Below the pieces are notes generated by a model. It searched no databases and was not told where the DNA came from. It was given only the letters and a program-made list of their open reading frames with translations. From assembly GCA_012800735.1 (NCBI GenBank), contig JAAZIU010000041.1, positions 1 through 37,027 on the forward strand: DNA of 37,027 nucleotides, in the 5' to 3' direction. Numbering within the stretch: the stretch's first letter is position 1; each line of letters starts with the position of its first letter. The DNA comes from Clostridiales bacterium (lineage in GTDB: Bacteria > Bacillota > Clostridia > Oscillospirales > CAG-272). A program made the position numbers and the translations under genes. Below are positions 24,057-32,677 of this stretch, in pieces.

Positions 24057-25067
24057 ATGAGTAAAGTCAGATACGGCGTTATCGGTCTCGGAATGGGCAA
24101 AGCCCATATATCCGGTATGAGAGAAATCATGCGCGCGGAGCTTACGGCTGTCTGTGACATAAACGAGGGACGTTTAGCGGACTGTCTGAAGAGCTATCCC
24201 GGAGTCGCGGGATATACAGATTACAAAGCGCTTTTGGAGCGTGACGATGTTGACGCGGTGGTGGTGGCGACACCCGACCAGCTTCATCGCGAAATGACAG
24301 TGGCTGCCCTCGGTGCGGGAAAGCATGTGCTTTGCGAAAAGCCGATGGCGCTGACTCTTGAAGACTGTCAGGCGATGATCAACGCCTCCCGCAATACCGA
24401 CAGGAAGCTTATGATAGGCCAGATATGCCGGTTTACCCCCGGATTCATGAGAGCTAAACAACTAATCGACAACGGAGAAATCGGCGAGCTTTTCTTTGTT
24501 GAAAGCGAATACGCCCATGATTATTCAAAAATCCCCGGTAAATTCTCCAACTGGCGCCTTGATCCCCTCCGCCACGGTTTTTTAGGCGGAGGCTGTCACG
24601 CTGTCGACCTTGTCCGCTGGATTGCCGGAAATCCTTATGAAGTAGCGGCGTTCGCCAATAAAAAGATGCTCAACGATTGGCCGACTGACGACTGCACGAT
24701 CGCCATCATGAAGTTCCCGAACGATGTAATCGGCAAGGTGTTCGTGTCAATCGGCTGCAAGAGAAACTACACAATGAGAAGCGTTTTCTACGGCTCAAAA
24801 GGTACAATTATCGTTGACAACACAAACCCCACGATGAAAGTTTTTAAGACCGAGTCGGACTGCGGCTTTACCGTCCCCATGCTCTATCCGATTTCCCTGA
24901 ATAACCACAACACGGCAGGCGAAATCGCCGCCCTGACGGATGCCATCCTGAACGACTCTCCTTTAGAGATGGACGCCATAGAGGGAGCAAGCACCGTAAA
25001 AGCCGCTCTCGCCGCGGTAGAATCTTCAAAAACGGGACGGATCGTTAAGGTGGATTACGATTTCTGA
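24057..25067 (+). CDS. Gfo/Idh/MocA-family sugar oxidoreductase
   Basis: A 336-residue NAD(P)-dependent dehydrogenase. The Rossmann loop is RYGVIGLGMGKAHISGM, followed by AVCDINEGRL (acidic end of the second strand, favouring NAD), VVVATPDQLHREM, the EKP motif in KHVLCEKPMALTLED and QICRFTPGF. The C-terminal half has GGGCHAVDLVRWIAGNP with the catalytic His/Asp region. This is the common sugar- or inositol-dehydrogenase type. It is distinct from the copy at 13823, which is more divergent. It is a one-gene unit between a strong promoter and a terminator, likely handling a monosaccharide freed by neighbouring glycosidases. Confidence 0.92.
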   Translation: MSKVRYGVIGLGMGKAHISGMREIMRAELTAVCDINEGRLADCLKSYPGVAGYTDYKALLERDDVDAVVVATPDQLHREMTVAALGAGKHVLCEKPMALTLEDCQAMINASRNTDRKLMIGQICRFTPGFMRAKQLIDNGEIGELFFVESEYAHDYSKIPGKFSNWRLDPLRHGFLGGGCHAVDLVRWIAGNPYEVAAFANKKMLNDWPTDDCTIAIMKFPNDVIGKVFVSIGCKRNYTMRSVFYGSKGTIIVDNTNPTMKVFKTESDCGFTVPMLYPISLNNHNTAGEIAALTDAILNDSPLEMDAIEGASTVKAALAAVESSKTGRIVKVDYDF

Positions 25068-25107
25068 CCTTATATAAAATTCAAAATATAATCTTTTCGA
25101 AGTAACG

Positions 25108-25145
25108 AAAAGTCCCGAGGAAGCAATCCTCCGGGACTTTTTAAT
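25108..25145. terminator. bidirectional terminator
   Basis: AAAGTCCCGAGGA pairs with TCCTCCGGGACTTT (one offset base) around AGCAA, with T5 on the forward strand and TTTT on the reverse. It serves the oxidoreductase (forward) and the GH172 gene (reverse). Confidence 0.85.
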
Positions 25146-25161
25146 AACACACTAAATATGA

Positions 25162-27054
25162 TTATCTGACGCCGAATACGCGATATCCGAACGAATTGAA
25201 TGAATTCGACTCAGGTTTGATCTCGATTGATACGAAGCTCCTGCCCGCGATATACTTTGACGGAATTACATAGTCGTCTTCAAGCCATCTTTTGATTGGG
25301 TTGCGGTCGGCGAAGTACCACGGAGTGATTTTCTCACCGTCGACTGTGACCGAAGCGAGCTGACGCCCGTTCTTCTGATCGCTCATACGGCGAATTATTA
25401 CATATCTGTATTTTCCGTCAAGCTGAGCTTCAAGTGTCTGCGCTCTCCCGTAAAATCCCCGGGCCGTCACCGGTATGTGATCGTCGTCTCCTTCAAAGAA
25501 CGAAGTTAGCTCGACCGCCCGGTCACAGTCGGAATAATTAATTTCTGAAAGCTCGGTCATGCCCGGTTCATCAACACCGTAGTAGAATACTATACCGGAG
25601 TGCTCTAGGTAGCTGTCGTTGTTGCCGCCGGATTCTATCGCAAATCTGAAGCCATCGAGATACGGATAACAGTCACCTGTAAGCTCTCGAGTCATGGACC
25701 AGTCGGTGTGACGATAAGAGGAGCCGTCGTAGCCGCTTGTCGGATTTGATTCCGGCGGAGTCGGGAACCCCCATCCGTAACATGCATAGCTCTCGGAGCC
25801 GTCGCTTTCGATCTGAGGGGTTCTTATGCCGTTGAAGTGAATACGGACGTCCCCCTCGCAGCTTGCGTAATTGTCCGGTGTTCTGCCGAAGCCGGTGATG
25901 ATTGAGCCGACGATGTGACCCTTGCCGGTTACATTTGCAATCATGCTGTCCGCTCCCTCGGTGTGGCGGCGGGTATAGTAGTCGCTGGTTCGGAAGTAGC
26001 CGAAATCGCCGGATTCATAAATAGAATTGAATTCGGACGTGTAAGCAACAGCGGCATAATCGAAGGAAACGTCGTAGCCGCCGTTGTTGACTATCTCAAT
26101 ACTGGCGCTTTTTAGATACGGCATCGGGAAGAAACAGTAGAAGCAGCCGTCGGTATTCATTCCCGCCATCAGAAAGCCGATGCTGTTTTTGCCGATCTCA
26201 TTCGAGAAAACGCAGCCGAACGGCGCGTCTACATCGGCCTTTCCGCGCGCAGCATCGCTTCCGTCCCAGACGGCGCGAATCGACAGTGAATGAAGCAGCT
26301 CGGGGGTATATGTACCGGGTGCAAGTATCAAACGAATCCCGGTAATCAGTCCGGCGCCCTTGGTCGAGAAAATCTCCTTTGAGTCTCCGGCGGAGACGGC
26401 AAAAGGTGATACAACAGAGAATAACGGCTCTTTACAAGAAATCGGACAGGTGCCAACCTTCTTCCACGTTTTAAGCAGACTGCCGAAATCTCCGTCGTAT
26501 CCGTAATCAGGATCGGTAATGTCAAACGTTTTGATATTTTTAGCATCCGCAAATTTCTGGTAGACTACATGCCCCCAGCCTCCGTGTCCGCGCGCCCTGT
26601 CGAAACCCTCAAGTTTAAGACTGCTCGTTATCCGGCATGAGTGAGCGAACATCATCGGAACGAAGCTCCTTACCACTCTGATAGGACCGCGGCCATTTTC
26701 CGGCGGGCCGATGTAGCGCGAGGCGATCGGTTCGACAAAAGGATATAGCTCCCCGAACTGAGAGTGGCGGATTGTGAACCGCGGCTCGCACTCGCCGTCA
26801 AAGTAGAAGCGGAATATAGGTTCCTCGCTTGTCGGGTAACGGTGCTGAACGAAGTTGTATATGCAGCCGGGACCGATGCAGTCAAATATGACCCACTCGC
26901 CGTTATCGTCTTCGGACAGCGGATACAGCCACCAATCCCAGTCGGCGTTGCCGCCGGCTTTGTCGATGCTGCCTTCGTAATGCGCGGTGGTACCGTGTTT
27001 GAATAGCGGTAGAAGCTCGAGATTGAGCATTCCTTTAAGTCCATGCAGTTCCAT
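25162..27054 (-). CDS. GH172 (DUF2961) family glycosidase
   Basis: A 630-residue protein of the DUF2961 family, now GH172, whose known members act on alpha-D-fructofuranosides and alpha-D-arabinofuranosides. Typical segments are GNADWDWWLYPL, FDCIGPGCIYNFVQ, PIFRFYFDGECEPRF, ELYPFVEPIASRY and the later GCFYCFFPMPYLKSASIEI. A C-terminal beta-sandwich domain follows (about residues 350-630), longer than minimal members. There is no signal peptide. The ATG at 27054 is preferred to the one at 27072: the former has GGAGAAGAG upstream and lies 4 bases past the URO-D-like stop, whereas the latter has no site. It is the last gene of the reverse three-gene set. The substrate is not readable from sequence. 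Confidence 0.85.
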   Translation of the reverse strand: MELHGLKGMLNLELLPLFKHGTTAHYEGSIDKAGGNADWDWWLYPLSEDDNGEWVIFDCIGPGCIYNFVQHRYPTSEEPIFRFYFDGECEPRFTIRHSQFGELYPFVEPIASRYIGPPENGRGPIRVVRSFVPMMFAHSCRITSSLKLEGFDRARGHGGWGHVVYQKFADAKNIKTFDITDPDYGYDGDFGSLLKTWKKVGTCPISCKEPLFSVVSPFAVSAGDSKEIFSTKGAGLITGIRLILAPGTYTPELLHSLSIRAVWDGSDAARGKADVDAPFGCVFSNEIGKNSIGFLMAGMNTDGCFYCFFPMPYLKSASIEIVNNGGYDVSFDYAAVAYTSEFNSIYESGDFGYFRTSDYYTRRHTEGADSMIANVTGKGHIVGSIITGFGRTPDNYASCEGDVRIHFNGIRTPQIESDGSESYACYGWGFPTPPESNPTSGYDGSSYRHTDWSMTRELTGDCYPYLDGFRFAIESGGNNDSYLEHSGIVFYYGVDEPGMTELSEINYSDCDRAVELTSFFEGDDDHIPVTARGFYGRAQTLEAQLDGKYRYVIIRRMSDQKNGRQLASVTVDGEKITPWYFADRNPIKRWLEDDYVIPSKYIAGRSFVSIEIKPESNSFNSFGYRVFGVR

Positions 27055-27058
27055 CGGT

Positions 27059-28309
27059 TCACTCTTCTCCATAATATTCGTCCAACACCTCAGACACCGT
27101 CTTCGCCCATATCATAAGATTTCGCGGATCATAGCTGACGGTACTGATGTCCTTGAGCGTAATGTCACAGGGACAGCCATATTTCAGGCATATCCGGGCG
27201 GTCTCGCTTATCTCGGCGCGTATGATATCCGGATCGGCGGTTATCGCCACATAAGCGGGATTCGGCTTGCGCGAGAGCACATATTTACCGCCGATGGCTT
27301 CGGCACTTGCCTCAAGGTCAGCCCAGGGCGTCACGCCGATTTTGCGCAGATTGGGATAGCGCATGATGACGTCGAGACGGTCGTGAAGCGGCTCGCAGCA
27401 GCCGTAGTAGGTATAGGCGCAGCGCTCGGCGAGAGGCAGGCTGTAAGCCACATCAAACTCATAATGCGCCGCCGGGGATACCATCGAAAACATCTGAGCC
27501 ATAGTGCGGAACCATATGTCCCGGCAGCCATATTTGCCGTCAGTTCCGGCATCTGTCTGTTTAGGGAGAGTTACATACCCGGGAGTGCAGTGCAGGTTGA
27601 TTCCCCGCGGGTCGTAAAGCCCAAGAGCCTCCATCTGATCCATCTCGCAGACCATGGCGCGGGTAAAAAGACCTATAATTTTGTGCAGATGTTCCGGACG
27701 CTCATACACATCTACGCATATCGGCTCGACGCCGCGAAGCATGGCAATCCTATCCCATGGAGCGTAGTAGATATAATTACCCCGCAGTTCCACCGGCATA
27801 ATGCCGCCGAGTATTTCCCGGGTCCGGGCGACACGGGCGGCGTCGCCATCGGGATCGGCGGTTATAATCGGATCGTGATACTTTTCAAGCGCCGCGTCGT
27901 CGGCGAGCACATCATTATAATGGTGGGAGACAATATGGTTGCGGGCGTCCACAGCCAGCCGCTCCTCGGTTATCTCAAACCCAATTCCGGTGGAGCTGTA
28001 AGATTTATATACCACCCAGACAGGTTCAATGAAGTTGTCGCAGGAAAGATACCTGTCGCGCAGCAGCGCCACCCGCAAACCGTATTCCATTCCCCGGAGA
28101 GAGGTGTCCTCACAGACACAGTCAAGGGCGCCCTCGTAATTCATCTCATGCCACGGAACCTCCTCGATTATAACGGGAGGTCTGACTATTTTCAGGTCGT
28201 TGCTGTCGCGAAAGCGTTTTCTCATGCGCACATACCGTTCGGATTGAGCGATCTCCATGTAACGCCGCGCAAGTTCGCGGACAACGGATATATCGTTTCT
28301 TATGCTCAT
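27059..28309 (-). CDS. URO-D superfamily-like TIM-barrel protein
   Basis: A 416-residue cytosolic protein, longer than MtaA-type methyltransferases but with their C-terminal barrel plan. It has INLHCTPGYVTLP, the metal-type motif YTYYGCCEPLHDRL (Cys304/Cys305 where HxCG usually stands), RYPNLRKIGVTPWADLEA, GGKYVLSRKPNPAYVA and LKYGCPCDITLKD near the end, supplying further cysteines. The start at 28309 is chosen because GGGAGG stands 7 bases upstream; the ATG at 28324 overlaps that site. It lies between two glycosidases, GH172 (4 bases away) and a propeller enzyme. The family is usually labelled uroporphyrinogen decarboxylase; context argues for methyl transfer or another reaction on glycan products instead. 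Confidence 0.75.
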   Translation of the reverse strand: MSIRNDISVVRELARRYMEIAQSERYVRMRKRFRDSNDLKIVRPPVIIEEVPWHEMNYEGALDCVCEDTSLRGMEYGLRVALLRDRYLSCDNFIEPVWVVYKSYSSTGIGFEITEERLAVDARNHIVSHHYNDVLADDAALEKYHDPIITADPDGDAARVARTREILGGIMPVELRGNYIYYAPWDRIAMLRGVEPICVDVYERPEHLHKIIGLFTRAMVCEMDQMEALGLYDPRGINLHCTPGYVTLPKQTDAGTDGKYGCRDIWFRTMAQMFSMVSPAAHYEFDVAYSLPLAERCAYTYYGCCEPLHDRLDVIMRYPNLRKIGVTPWADLEASAEAIGGKYVLSRKPNPAYVAITADPDIIRAEISETARICLKYGCPCDITLKDISTVSYDPRNLMIWAKTVSEVLDEYYGEE

Positions 28310-28345
28310 AGGATATCCTCCCATAAAGGTTAGTGTTTTTTATGC

Positions 28346-28376
28346 AAAAACAATCCGAATGGTCGTTTTCGGACTG
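28346..28376 (-). terminator. intra-operon terminator or attenuator
   Basis: On the reverse strand CAGTCCGAA pairs with TTCGGATTG (one G-T pair) over an 8-base loop, then T5. It lies between the propeller gene and the URO-D-like gene, so it may reduce expression of the two downstream genes or separate the units. Confidence 0.6.
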
Positions 28377-28412
28377 TCGCATCGATGTTATCGGGAAGAT
28401 TTATTTCAATCT

Positions 28413-29687
28413 TTAATATCCTATTGCATAAAGATATGCGTCGCGGAGAGTAATCCTCATTCGCAGCGATCTCCCCGTAAGGGAAGAAAGATCAATCGGC
28501 GCGTCAAGCTCGTTTCCGAATAGCTCGAAGGACATACCGTCAATCGGGCTTCCGTCGAGATTAAGCATGTCAATGAAAAGCGAACCTAAAGCCGATGTGT
28601 TATAATTAAAAGTAAGCCTATTGCCTTCAAGACAGAAAGGCTTTGTGATAAAGTATCCGTCGGTGGAATATGCATATCCCAGTCTCATGCGGGGAACGGC
28701 GTAACGCACCATAGAGCAGTCGTCCCAGCAGTAGTGGTCGGAGATGTAGACCGAGAAGCTGTCGTTTTTGTCGACGATTCCGGCAGATACGATGAAATTG
28801 CGCTGAGTCCACTGGCGCCGGTCAAGTCCCGGGTAGATCCACGGGCGGGCGTCCCGCATGAGCCAGTCATGTCCGTCGCGGCTTGAAAGCAGCACACAAT
28901 CGGATACCCCTGCATCGGGGTGTTCATCAATCTTCTTACGGTCGGGATTGAAGCGCATCGGTATTGAGACATACATATGTTCCGCGCCGGGTATCGGACG
29001 GGTGGCGTTAGTGTAAAAGTGCATCGTAGGCTCGCAGCCGGAATAACTGTTTGGAACCTGAGTCGACCAGTTTATAAAGTCAAGGGAAGTGCAGCTCTGA
29101 ATTGCGCGCAGTCCGTTATAACCCTCTTCTGTCCAGTATCGGGAGTAGCAGCGATATACGCCTTTAATGTTGTCGAAGAACACCGTGTTCAGCGAGTCAA
29201 AAAGACCGTCGGTAATAACCGGTTCGTCCTGCATGAGTTTCCAGCTGATACCATCCGGAGAGACATAGGCAAGAAGAGTCTCATTCGGTCCCAGTCCCAG
29301 CGCCTTGAAGCGCTCATTCTCCCGACAGTCGGGATTGGTATCATAGAACGGAGCGAAGTTATGGCAGGAGGGACTGTCCTGCAGAACAATGTTGCGGTCG
29401 CCGGTCTCGGCGCGGGTGAAATGTATGCCGTCGTCGCTGAGGGCGAGACAGGTATACTGCTTCGAACAGTCGAAAAGAGGCGCGCCGCGGTAGTAGAGAT
29501 AGACCTTACCGGTGACGGGATGCTGGATTACAGTCTGGTAGGTGGACGCGATACCCTCCCACGGCATATCCATCGGCAGCGAGACCTCCATCCTTTGGGG
29601 ACGGTTCAGGTCAAGGGTGATGCCGCGCGAATCTTCGAAAAGAAAATCATCCAGCAAAGGCTCGTTTTTGTTTCCAAGTGTAAGCAT
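28413..29687 (-). CDS. beta-propeller glycosidase-like protein (GH32/GH43/GH130-type)
   Basis: A 424-residue soluble protein from the ATG at 29687, preceded by AAGGAGG; the longer start at 29708 is rejected. It begins LLDDFLFEDSRGITLDLNRP, a lead-in common to a family of clostridial and Bacteroidetes five-bladed propellers usually annotated as glycosyl hydrolase family 32/43-like. Blade repeats include YLYYRG, LALSDDGIHFTRAE, AYVSPDGISWKLMQDEP, CYSRYW, SCTSLDFINWS, LSSRDGHDWLMRD and GYAYSTDGYFI. The C-terminal 80 residues form a beta-sandwich (LDAPIDLSSLTGRSLRMRI), as in GH32 enzymes. No signal peptide. Likely works with the GH172 enzyme on a furanose-containing glycan; this is inferred from gene order. 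Confidence 0.72.
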   Translation of the reverse strand: MLTLGNKNEPLLDDFLFEDSRGITLDLNRPQRMEVSLPMDMPWEGIASTYQTVIQHPVTGKVYLYYRGAPLFDCSKQYTCLALSDDGIHFTRAETGDRNIVLQDSPSCHNFAPFYDTNPDCRENERFKALGLGPNETLLAYVSPDGISWKLMQDEPVITDGLFDSLNTVFFDNIKGVYRCYSRYWTEEGYNGLRAIQSCTSLDFINWSTQVPNSYSGCEPTMHFYTNATRPIPGAEHMYVSIPMRFNPDRKKIDEHPDAGVSDCVLLSSRDGHDWLMRDARPWIYPGLDRRQWTQRNFIVSAGIVDKNDSFSVYISDHYCWDDCSMVRYAVPRMRLGYAYSTDGYFITKPFCLEGNRLTFNYNTSALGSLFIDMLNLDGSPIDGMSFELFGNELDAPIDLSSLTGRSLRMRITLRDAYLYAIGY

Positions 29688-29780
29688 AAAATACCTCCTT
29701 GTCGTCATGTGTCACTTATATTCTGTATTCGGAATCAACATACCGCATCGCTGAACTTTGCTGCGGCTATTACTGCGATT

Positions 29781-29789
29781 ATTATATCA
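29781..29789 (-). promoter_or_regulatory. extended -10 element for the reverse glycosidase set
   Basis: Reverse-strand TGATATAAT (extended -10), about 95 bases before the ATG at 29687, with no good -35. The same TGATATAAT occurs forward at 29970-29978 and reverse upstream of 36791. The rest of 29688-30059 shows only AT-rich leader sequence. Confidence 0.5.
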
Positions 29790-29949
29790 CACGATAACTG
29801 AAATGGGAACCGATATTTGTAAATTTACCTTATAAACTATTTTTTGTCGGGACATATCGGTTCTGAATAGAAAAAAATCGAGACTAATTGTCATATAGCG
29901 TAAATCAACAAAAAGTTAATAATCGGCACAAAATAACCATAATAAATCG

Positions 29950-29978
29950 TTGAAAACAAGGATTCAATGTGATATAAT
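29950..29978 (+). promoter_or_regulatory. promoter for the metallophosphoesterase
   Basis: TTGAAA (29950-29955), a 17-base spacer and TATAAT (29973-29978) in an extended TGATATAAT, about 80 bases before the ATG at 30060, which has AGAGG upstream. Confidence 0.75.
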
Positions 29979-30059
29979 TATTATAAGTCAACGAATAACA
30001 GCAATAATATTAATAAACGGACGAGAACTCGCGGAAATCCCGTCAGAACAGAGGTTTAT

Positions 30060-30824
30060 ATGATAAAATTCGGATTATTTTCCGATCTTCATTATTCGCT
30101 TCCCGGTACCGAAGAGCGCGGAAACAGCAGCCGCACGTTTGATGACTCAATTAAAGCGATGGCGCGTTTCGCATCTGAAAAAGTTGACTTTGTCGTATCA
30201 TTGGGAGATAATATTCAGCCGGCTGAAAATGCAGCCGGGCAATATATTCAGCTGAAAAACATGCTGACGGCATGGAGTAAATTTGGAATACCCATACATC
30301 TGTCGCACGGCAACCATGATTTCCAGCAGCTTTCTCTTGAAGACATGATGGAAATTCAACAGATCGACCGCACCTATTACGGTTTTGATTTGAAGGGAAC
30401 CCGTTTTCTGATACTCGATTCATGTTTCAATCCCGACGGCACACATTTCAGCGAAGATAATTTTGACTGGAGATTCGGGAAGATATCAGACGACCAGGTT
30501 GAATGGCTGAAAGAAAAGCTCACCGATAAAATGAGAACGTTTGTTTTTTGTCACTACAACTTGTATTTTGATCCCGAATATGAATACACCGACTGGTATC
30601 AGGCGGCAAACAAAGAAGAAGTGCGCTCAATCATGGAATCCGCCGGCTGTGTTGAAGCCGTTTTTCAGGGACATTACCATTCATCCCGCCGCTTCATGCT
30701 GAATAACATACATTATATCAATATTCCCAGCCCGATACTCAGCGATGACTTCAGTCCCGATGATTTCCCGATCGTTGAACTGCGGGAAAAAGGTTTTCTG
30801 ATGAACGGAGAGAAGATCGTCTGA
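30060..30824 (+). CDS. calcineurin-like metallophosphoesterase
   Basis: A 254-residue enzyme with the full set of metal-binding motifs of the calcineurin-like (CpdA/purple-acid) superfamily: SDLH (Asp9, His11), LGDN (Asp50), GNHD (84-87), FCHYN (His165) and GHYH (204-207). These hold two metal ions and hydrolyse phosphate mono- or diesters. No signal peptide, so a cytosolic substrate such as a cyclic nucleotide or a sugar phosphodiester is possible. It has its own promoter. The next gene is a small membrane protein 165 bases on; no direct functional tie is visible. Confidence 0.88.
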   Translation: MIKFGLFSDLHYSLPGTEERGNSSRTFDDSIKAMARFASEKVDFVVSLGDNIQPAENAAGQYIQLKNMLTAWSKFGIPIHLSHGNHDFQQLSLEDMMEIQQIDRTYYGFDLKGTRFLILDSCFNPDGTHFSEDNFDWRFGKISDDQVEWLKEKLTDKMRTFVFCHYNLYFDPEYEYTDWYQAANKEEVRSIMESAGCVEAVFQGHYHSSRRFMLNNIHYINIPSPILSDDFSPDDFPIVELREKGFLMNGEKIV

Positions 30825-30988
30825 TTTCTGCCGGAGAGTTTACCCGACGTCGCCGGCTAAAGCGACACCAGTCTCCGCTTTCTCGGATAATGCCGAGTTA
30901 ATATTCGTAAAAGCATGGAATATGGCAGAGACAATTCGTATTGATTTTATTATTCCGAGAAAAAATGTAATATATATGGAGGTTTACG

Positions 30989-31192
30989 ATGAAAAAACAA
31001 TGCAAGTGTTATATCATGCATTGGATAATGGCGGCAATAGCGTTTGTGTCGGCTTTTGCTTTTCTTGATCAATTAGGAATAGCCATTGCCGCGTTTGCCG
31101 TTTCGTTTTTTTTGTTTTTTTGGGGATTTTTTTCATACAGGAAAGGAAGATGCAGGATTGACCTCAAAAAAAGCCGACCGAAAGAAGATTAA
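30989..31192 (+). CDS. small two-helix membrane protein
   Basis: A 67-residue protein with a good ribosome binding site (TGGAGG, 6 bases before the ATG). It has two hydrophobic stretches (HWIMAAIAFVSAFAFL and IAIAAFAVSFFLFFWGFF) and a strongly basic tail RKGRCRIDLKKSRPKED, giving a hairpin with both ends inside. Function unknown. The start signals support a real gene despite its size. Confidence 0.65.
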   Translation: MKKQCKCYIMHWIMAAIAFVSAFAFLDQLGIAIAAFAVSFFLFFWGFFSYRKGRCRIDLKKSRPKED

Positions 31193-31280
31193 TTTTTTTT
31201 AATTTGCAAAATGCAGTTTTATTTGCGTGACTCTCGTTTGATAAGTAATTAGAAAAGCTACCGTAAATATGCGAAACCGG

Positions 31281-31312
31281 AACAGGTCGGAGGAAACTCC
31301 GACCTGTTAGTT
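31281..31312. terminator. hairpin terminator between convergent genes
   Basis: AACAGGTCGGAG and CTCCGACCTGTT form a perfect 12-base stem closed by a GAAA tetraloop, followed by TAGTTTT on the forward strand. It separates the small membrane protein from the reverse esterase. Confidence 0.82.
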
Positions 31313-31352
31313 TTACGCCGCAAACCAATAATTAACCTAATCTCAAATCACA

Positions 31353-32459
31353 TCACAAAACATCGCCGTAAATCATCTCCGCGTTGTGCCACGGATAACG
31401 GACGCCCTTGCGCGCGCACTCTATAAAGTCATAGAATTTGCAGAAATCATCGATGCCGTGACTGTGCGGACCATATCTGAAGCTCTGAGCGAAATTTTCA
31501 CCGACTCCGAGAAAATCGAAAACTTCCTTCGCGGCTTTGTAGGTTAAATAGCTGCCGCGGGGGTTTGCCCAGACATCGTCCATGGATATTGTCTCAAGCA
31601 GATATCTCGGCGCAACGGCAGCCTTCAGAAAGTGCATATCAAACGGCAGCTCTGTTTCCCGTCCTACATAGTCTTTCATCTCAGGTCCGAGCCAGTAGGG
31701 TATAACACGGATCAAATCCGCAAGTGTCTCGCTGCGCGGATCGAGCAGCCCGTATTTATTAATTGTTTCATCGTCTGCATATTGTTCGTATCTGAAGCAT
31801 CCGCTGCCGGCGGCGCCCGAACAGCTTGACTGGATGAATTTTATCCTTTCGTCTGTCGCAGCCGCCAGAAGAGTGGTTTTTCCGCCCCGCGAATGTCCGG
31901 TAATTGCGATACAGTCGGTATCGACAAAATCCATCCCGCAAAGCGCATCGACGCATCGATGATAACCCCAAGCCCAAGCGGCTATCGTGCTGAATGTCCC
32001 CTCAGGATAGATATTGAATAAACCGTAGTCCCGCTCAACCCTGTAATTGTCGGCGGAAAGCATGCAGCGGTTGAAAACGGCGGCAATAAAGCCTCTCCTG
32101 TTTGCTTCTTTTATTTTTTCATCGTTAAATCCGAATAAGTCGCCGCAAATCACTACCGGGCATTTGCCTTCAATGTATTTGTCTTCAATTTTCGGGCGGT
32201 GAAGCTGCATAAAGAAAGAAATCTGCTTTTCGGCAGTCCCGGCGGTGATTAGATGACAATTCGCATACATATGTCGGCAGGAAAACACCTCCGGCTCAGG
32301 CGGCATTCCTCCGAACAGCAGCGGCACCGAGTTTGCAAGAATATTTTCCCGTTGCTCAGCCCACCTTTCCGGCGAATCAAATCTGACGCCCCGTCCGTCG
32401 GAAAAAAGATCCGGCAGCGGTCCCAATACCTTGTCGAGTGAAGTGTCGGTGTAAGTCAT
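31353..32459 (-). CDS. CE15-like glucuronoyl esterase / alpha-beta hydrolase
   Basis: A 368-residue alpha/beta hydrolase without signal peptide. The nucleophile elbow is GHSRGGKTTLLAAATDERIK (Ser190), the GxSRxGK form typical of family CE15. It is followed at the usual distance by QSSCSGAAGSGCFRYEQ, like the conserved SGCGGAALSRR segment. ELPFDMHFLKAAVAPRYLLE matches the CE15 PFD-H-LKA-IAPRPLL block, and the catalytic His is in YGPHSHGIDDF (332 or 334). CE15 enzymes cut the ester between 4-O-methyl-glucuronic acid of xylan and lignin, though bacterial members are broader; a cytosolic one would act on short products. A CE7/dienelactone-type hydrolase is the alternative. Confidence 0.75.
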   Translation of the reverse strand: MTYTDTSLDKVLGPLPDLFSDGRGVRFDSPERWAEQRENILANSVPLLFGGMPPEPEVFSCRHMYANCHLITAGTAEKQISFFMQLHRPKIEDKYIEGKCPVVICGDLFGFNDEKIKEANRRGFIAAVFNRCMLSADNYRVERDYGLFNIYPEGTFSTIAAWAWGYHRCVDALCGMDFVDTDCIAITGHSRGGKTTLLAAATDERIKFIQSSCSGAAGSGCFRYEQYADDETINKYGLLDPRSETLADLIRVIPYWLGPEMKDYVGRETELPFDMHFLKAAVAPRYLLETISMDDVWANPRGSYLTYKAAKEVFDFLGVGENFAQSFRYGPHSHGIDDFCKFYDFIECARKGVRYPWHNAEMIYGDVL

Positions 32460-32609
32460 GTTAATATAACCTTTCTTGAATAAAAATATATATAAAGCAA
32501 AGCCTTATACAGAAAATCTTCTATAATTAATTATAACATAATATCTTTCATTAAACAATAAAATAATAGACTTTTTTCAAAAAGCAAGCCGAAAGTTAAA
32601 ATTAAAAGA

Positions 32610-32638
32610 TTGTTCCTTTATATAATCCATGTTATAAT
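32610..32638 (+). promoter_or_regulatory. promoter for solute-binding lipoprotein copy 3
   Basis: TTGTTC (32610-32615), a 17-base spacer and TATAAT (32633-32638), 40 bases before the ATG at 32678. Confidence 0.6.
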
Positions 32639-32677
32639 GCTATCAGTAATTACAGTTATCATTAGAAAGAGGTTTAT

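Noticed and set aside
26987..28333. Long forward open frame of 448 codons
   Set aside because: It runs antisense to the URO-D-like and GH172 genes, has no recognisable motif or start signal, and mirrors their codon pattern; both reverse genes have good sites and family matches.
28977..29801. Forward frame of 274 codons
   Set aside because: It is antisense to the propeller glycosidase, without motifs or ribosome binding site.
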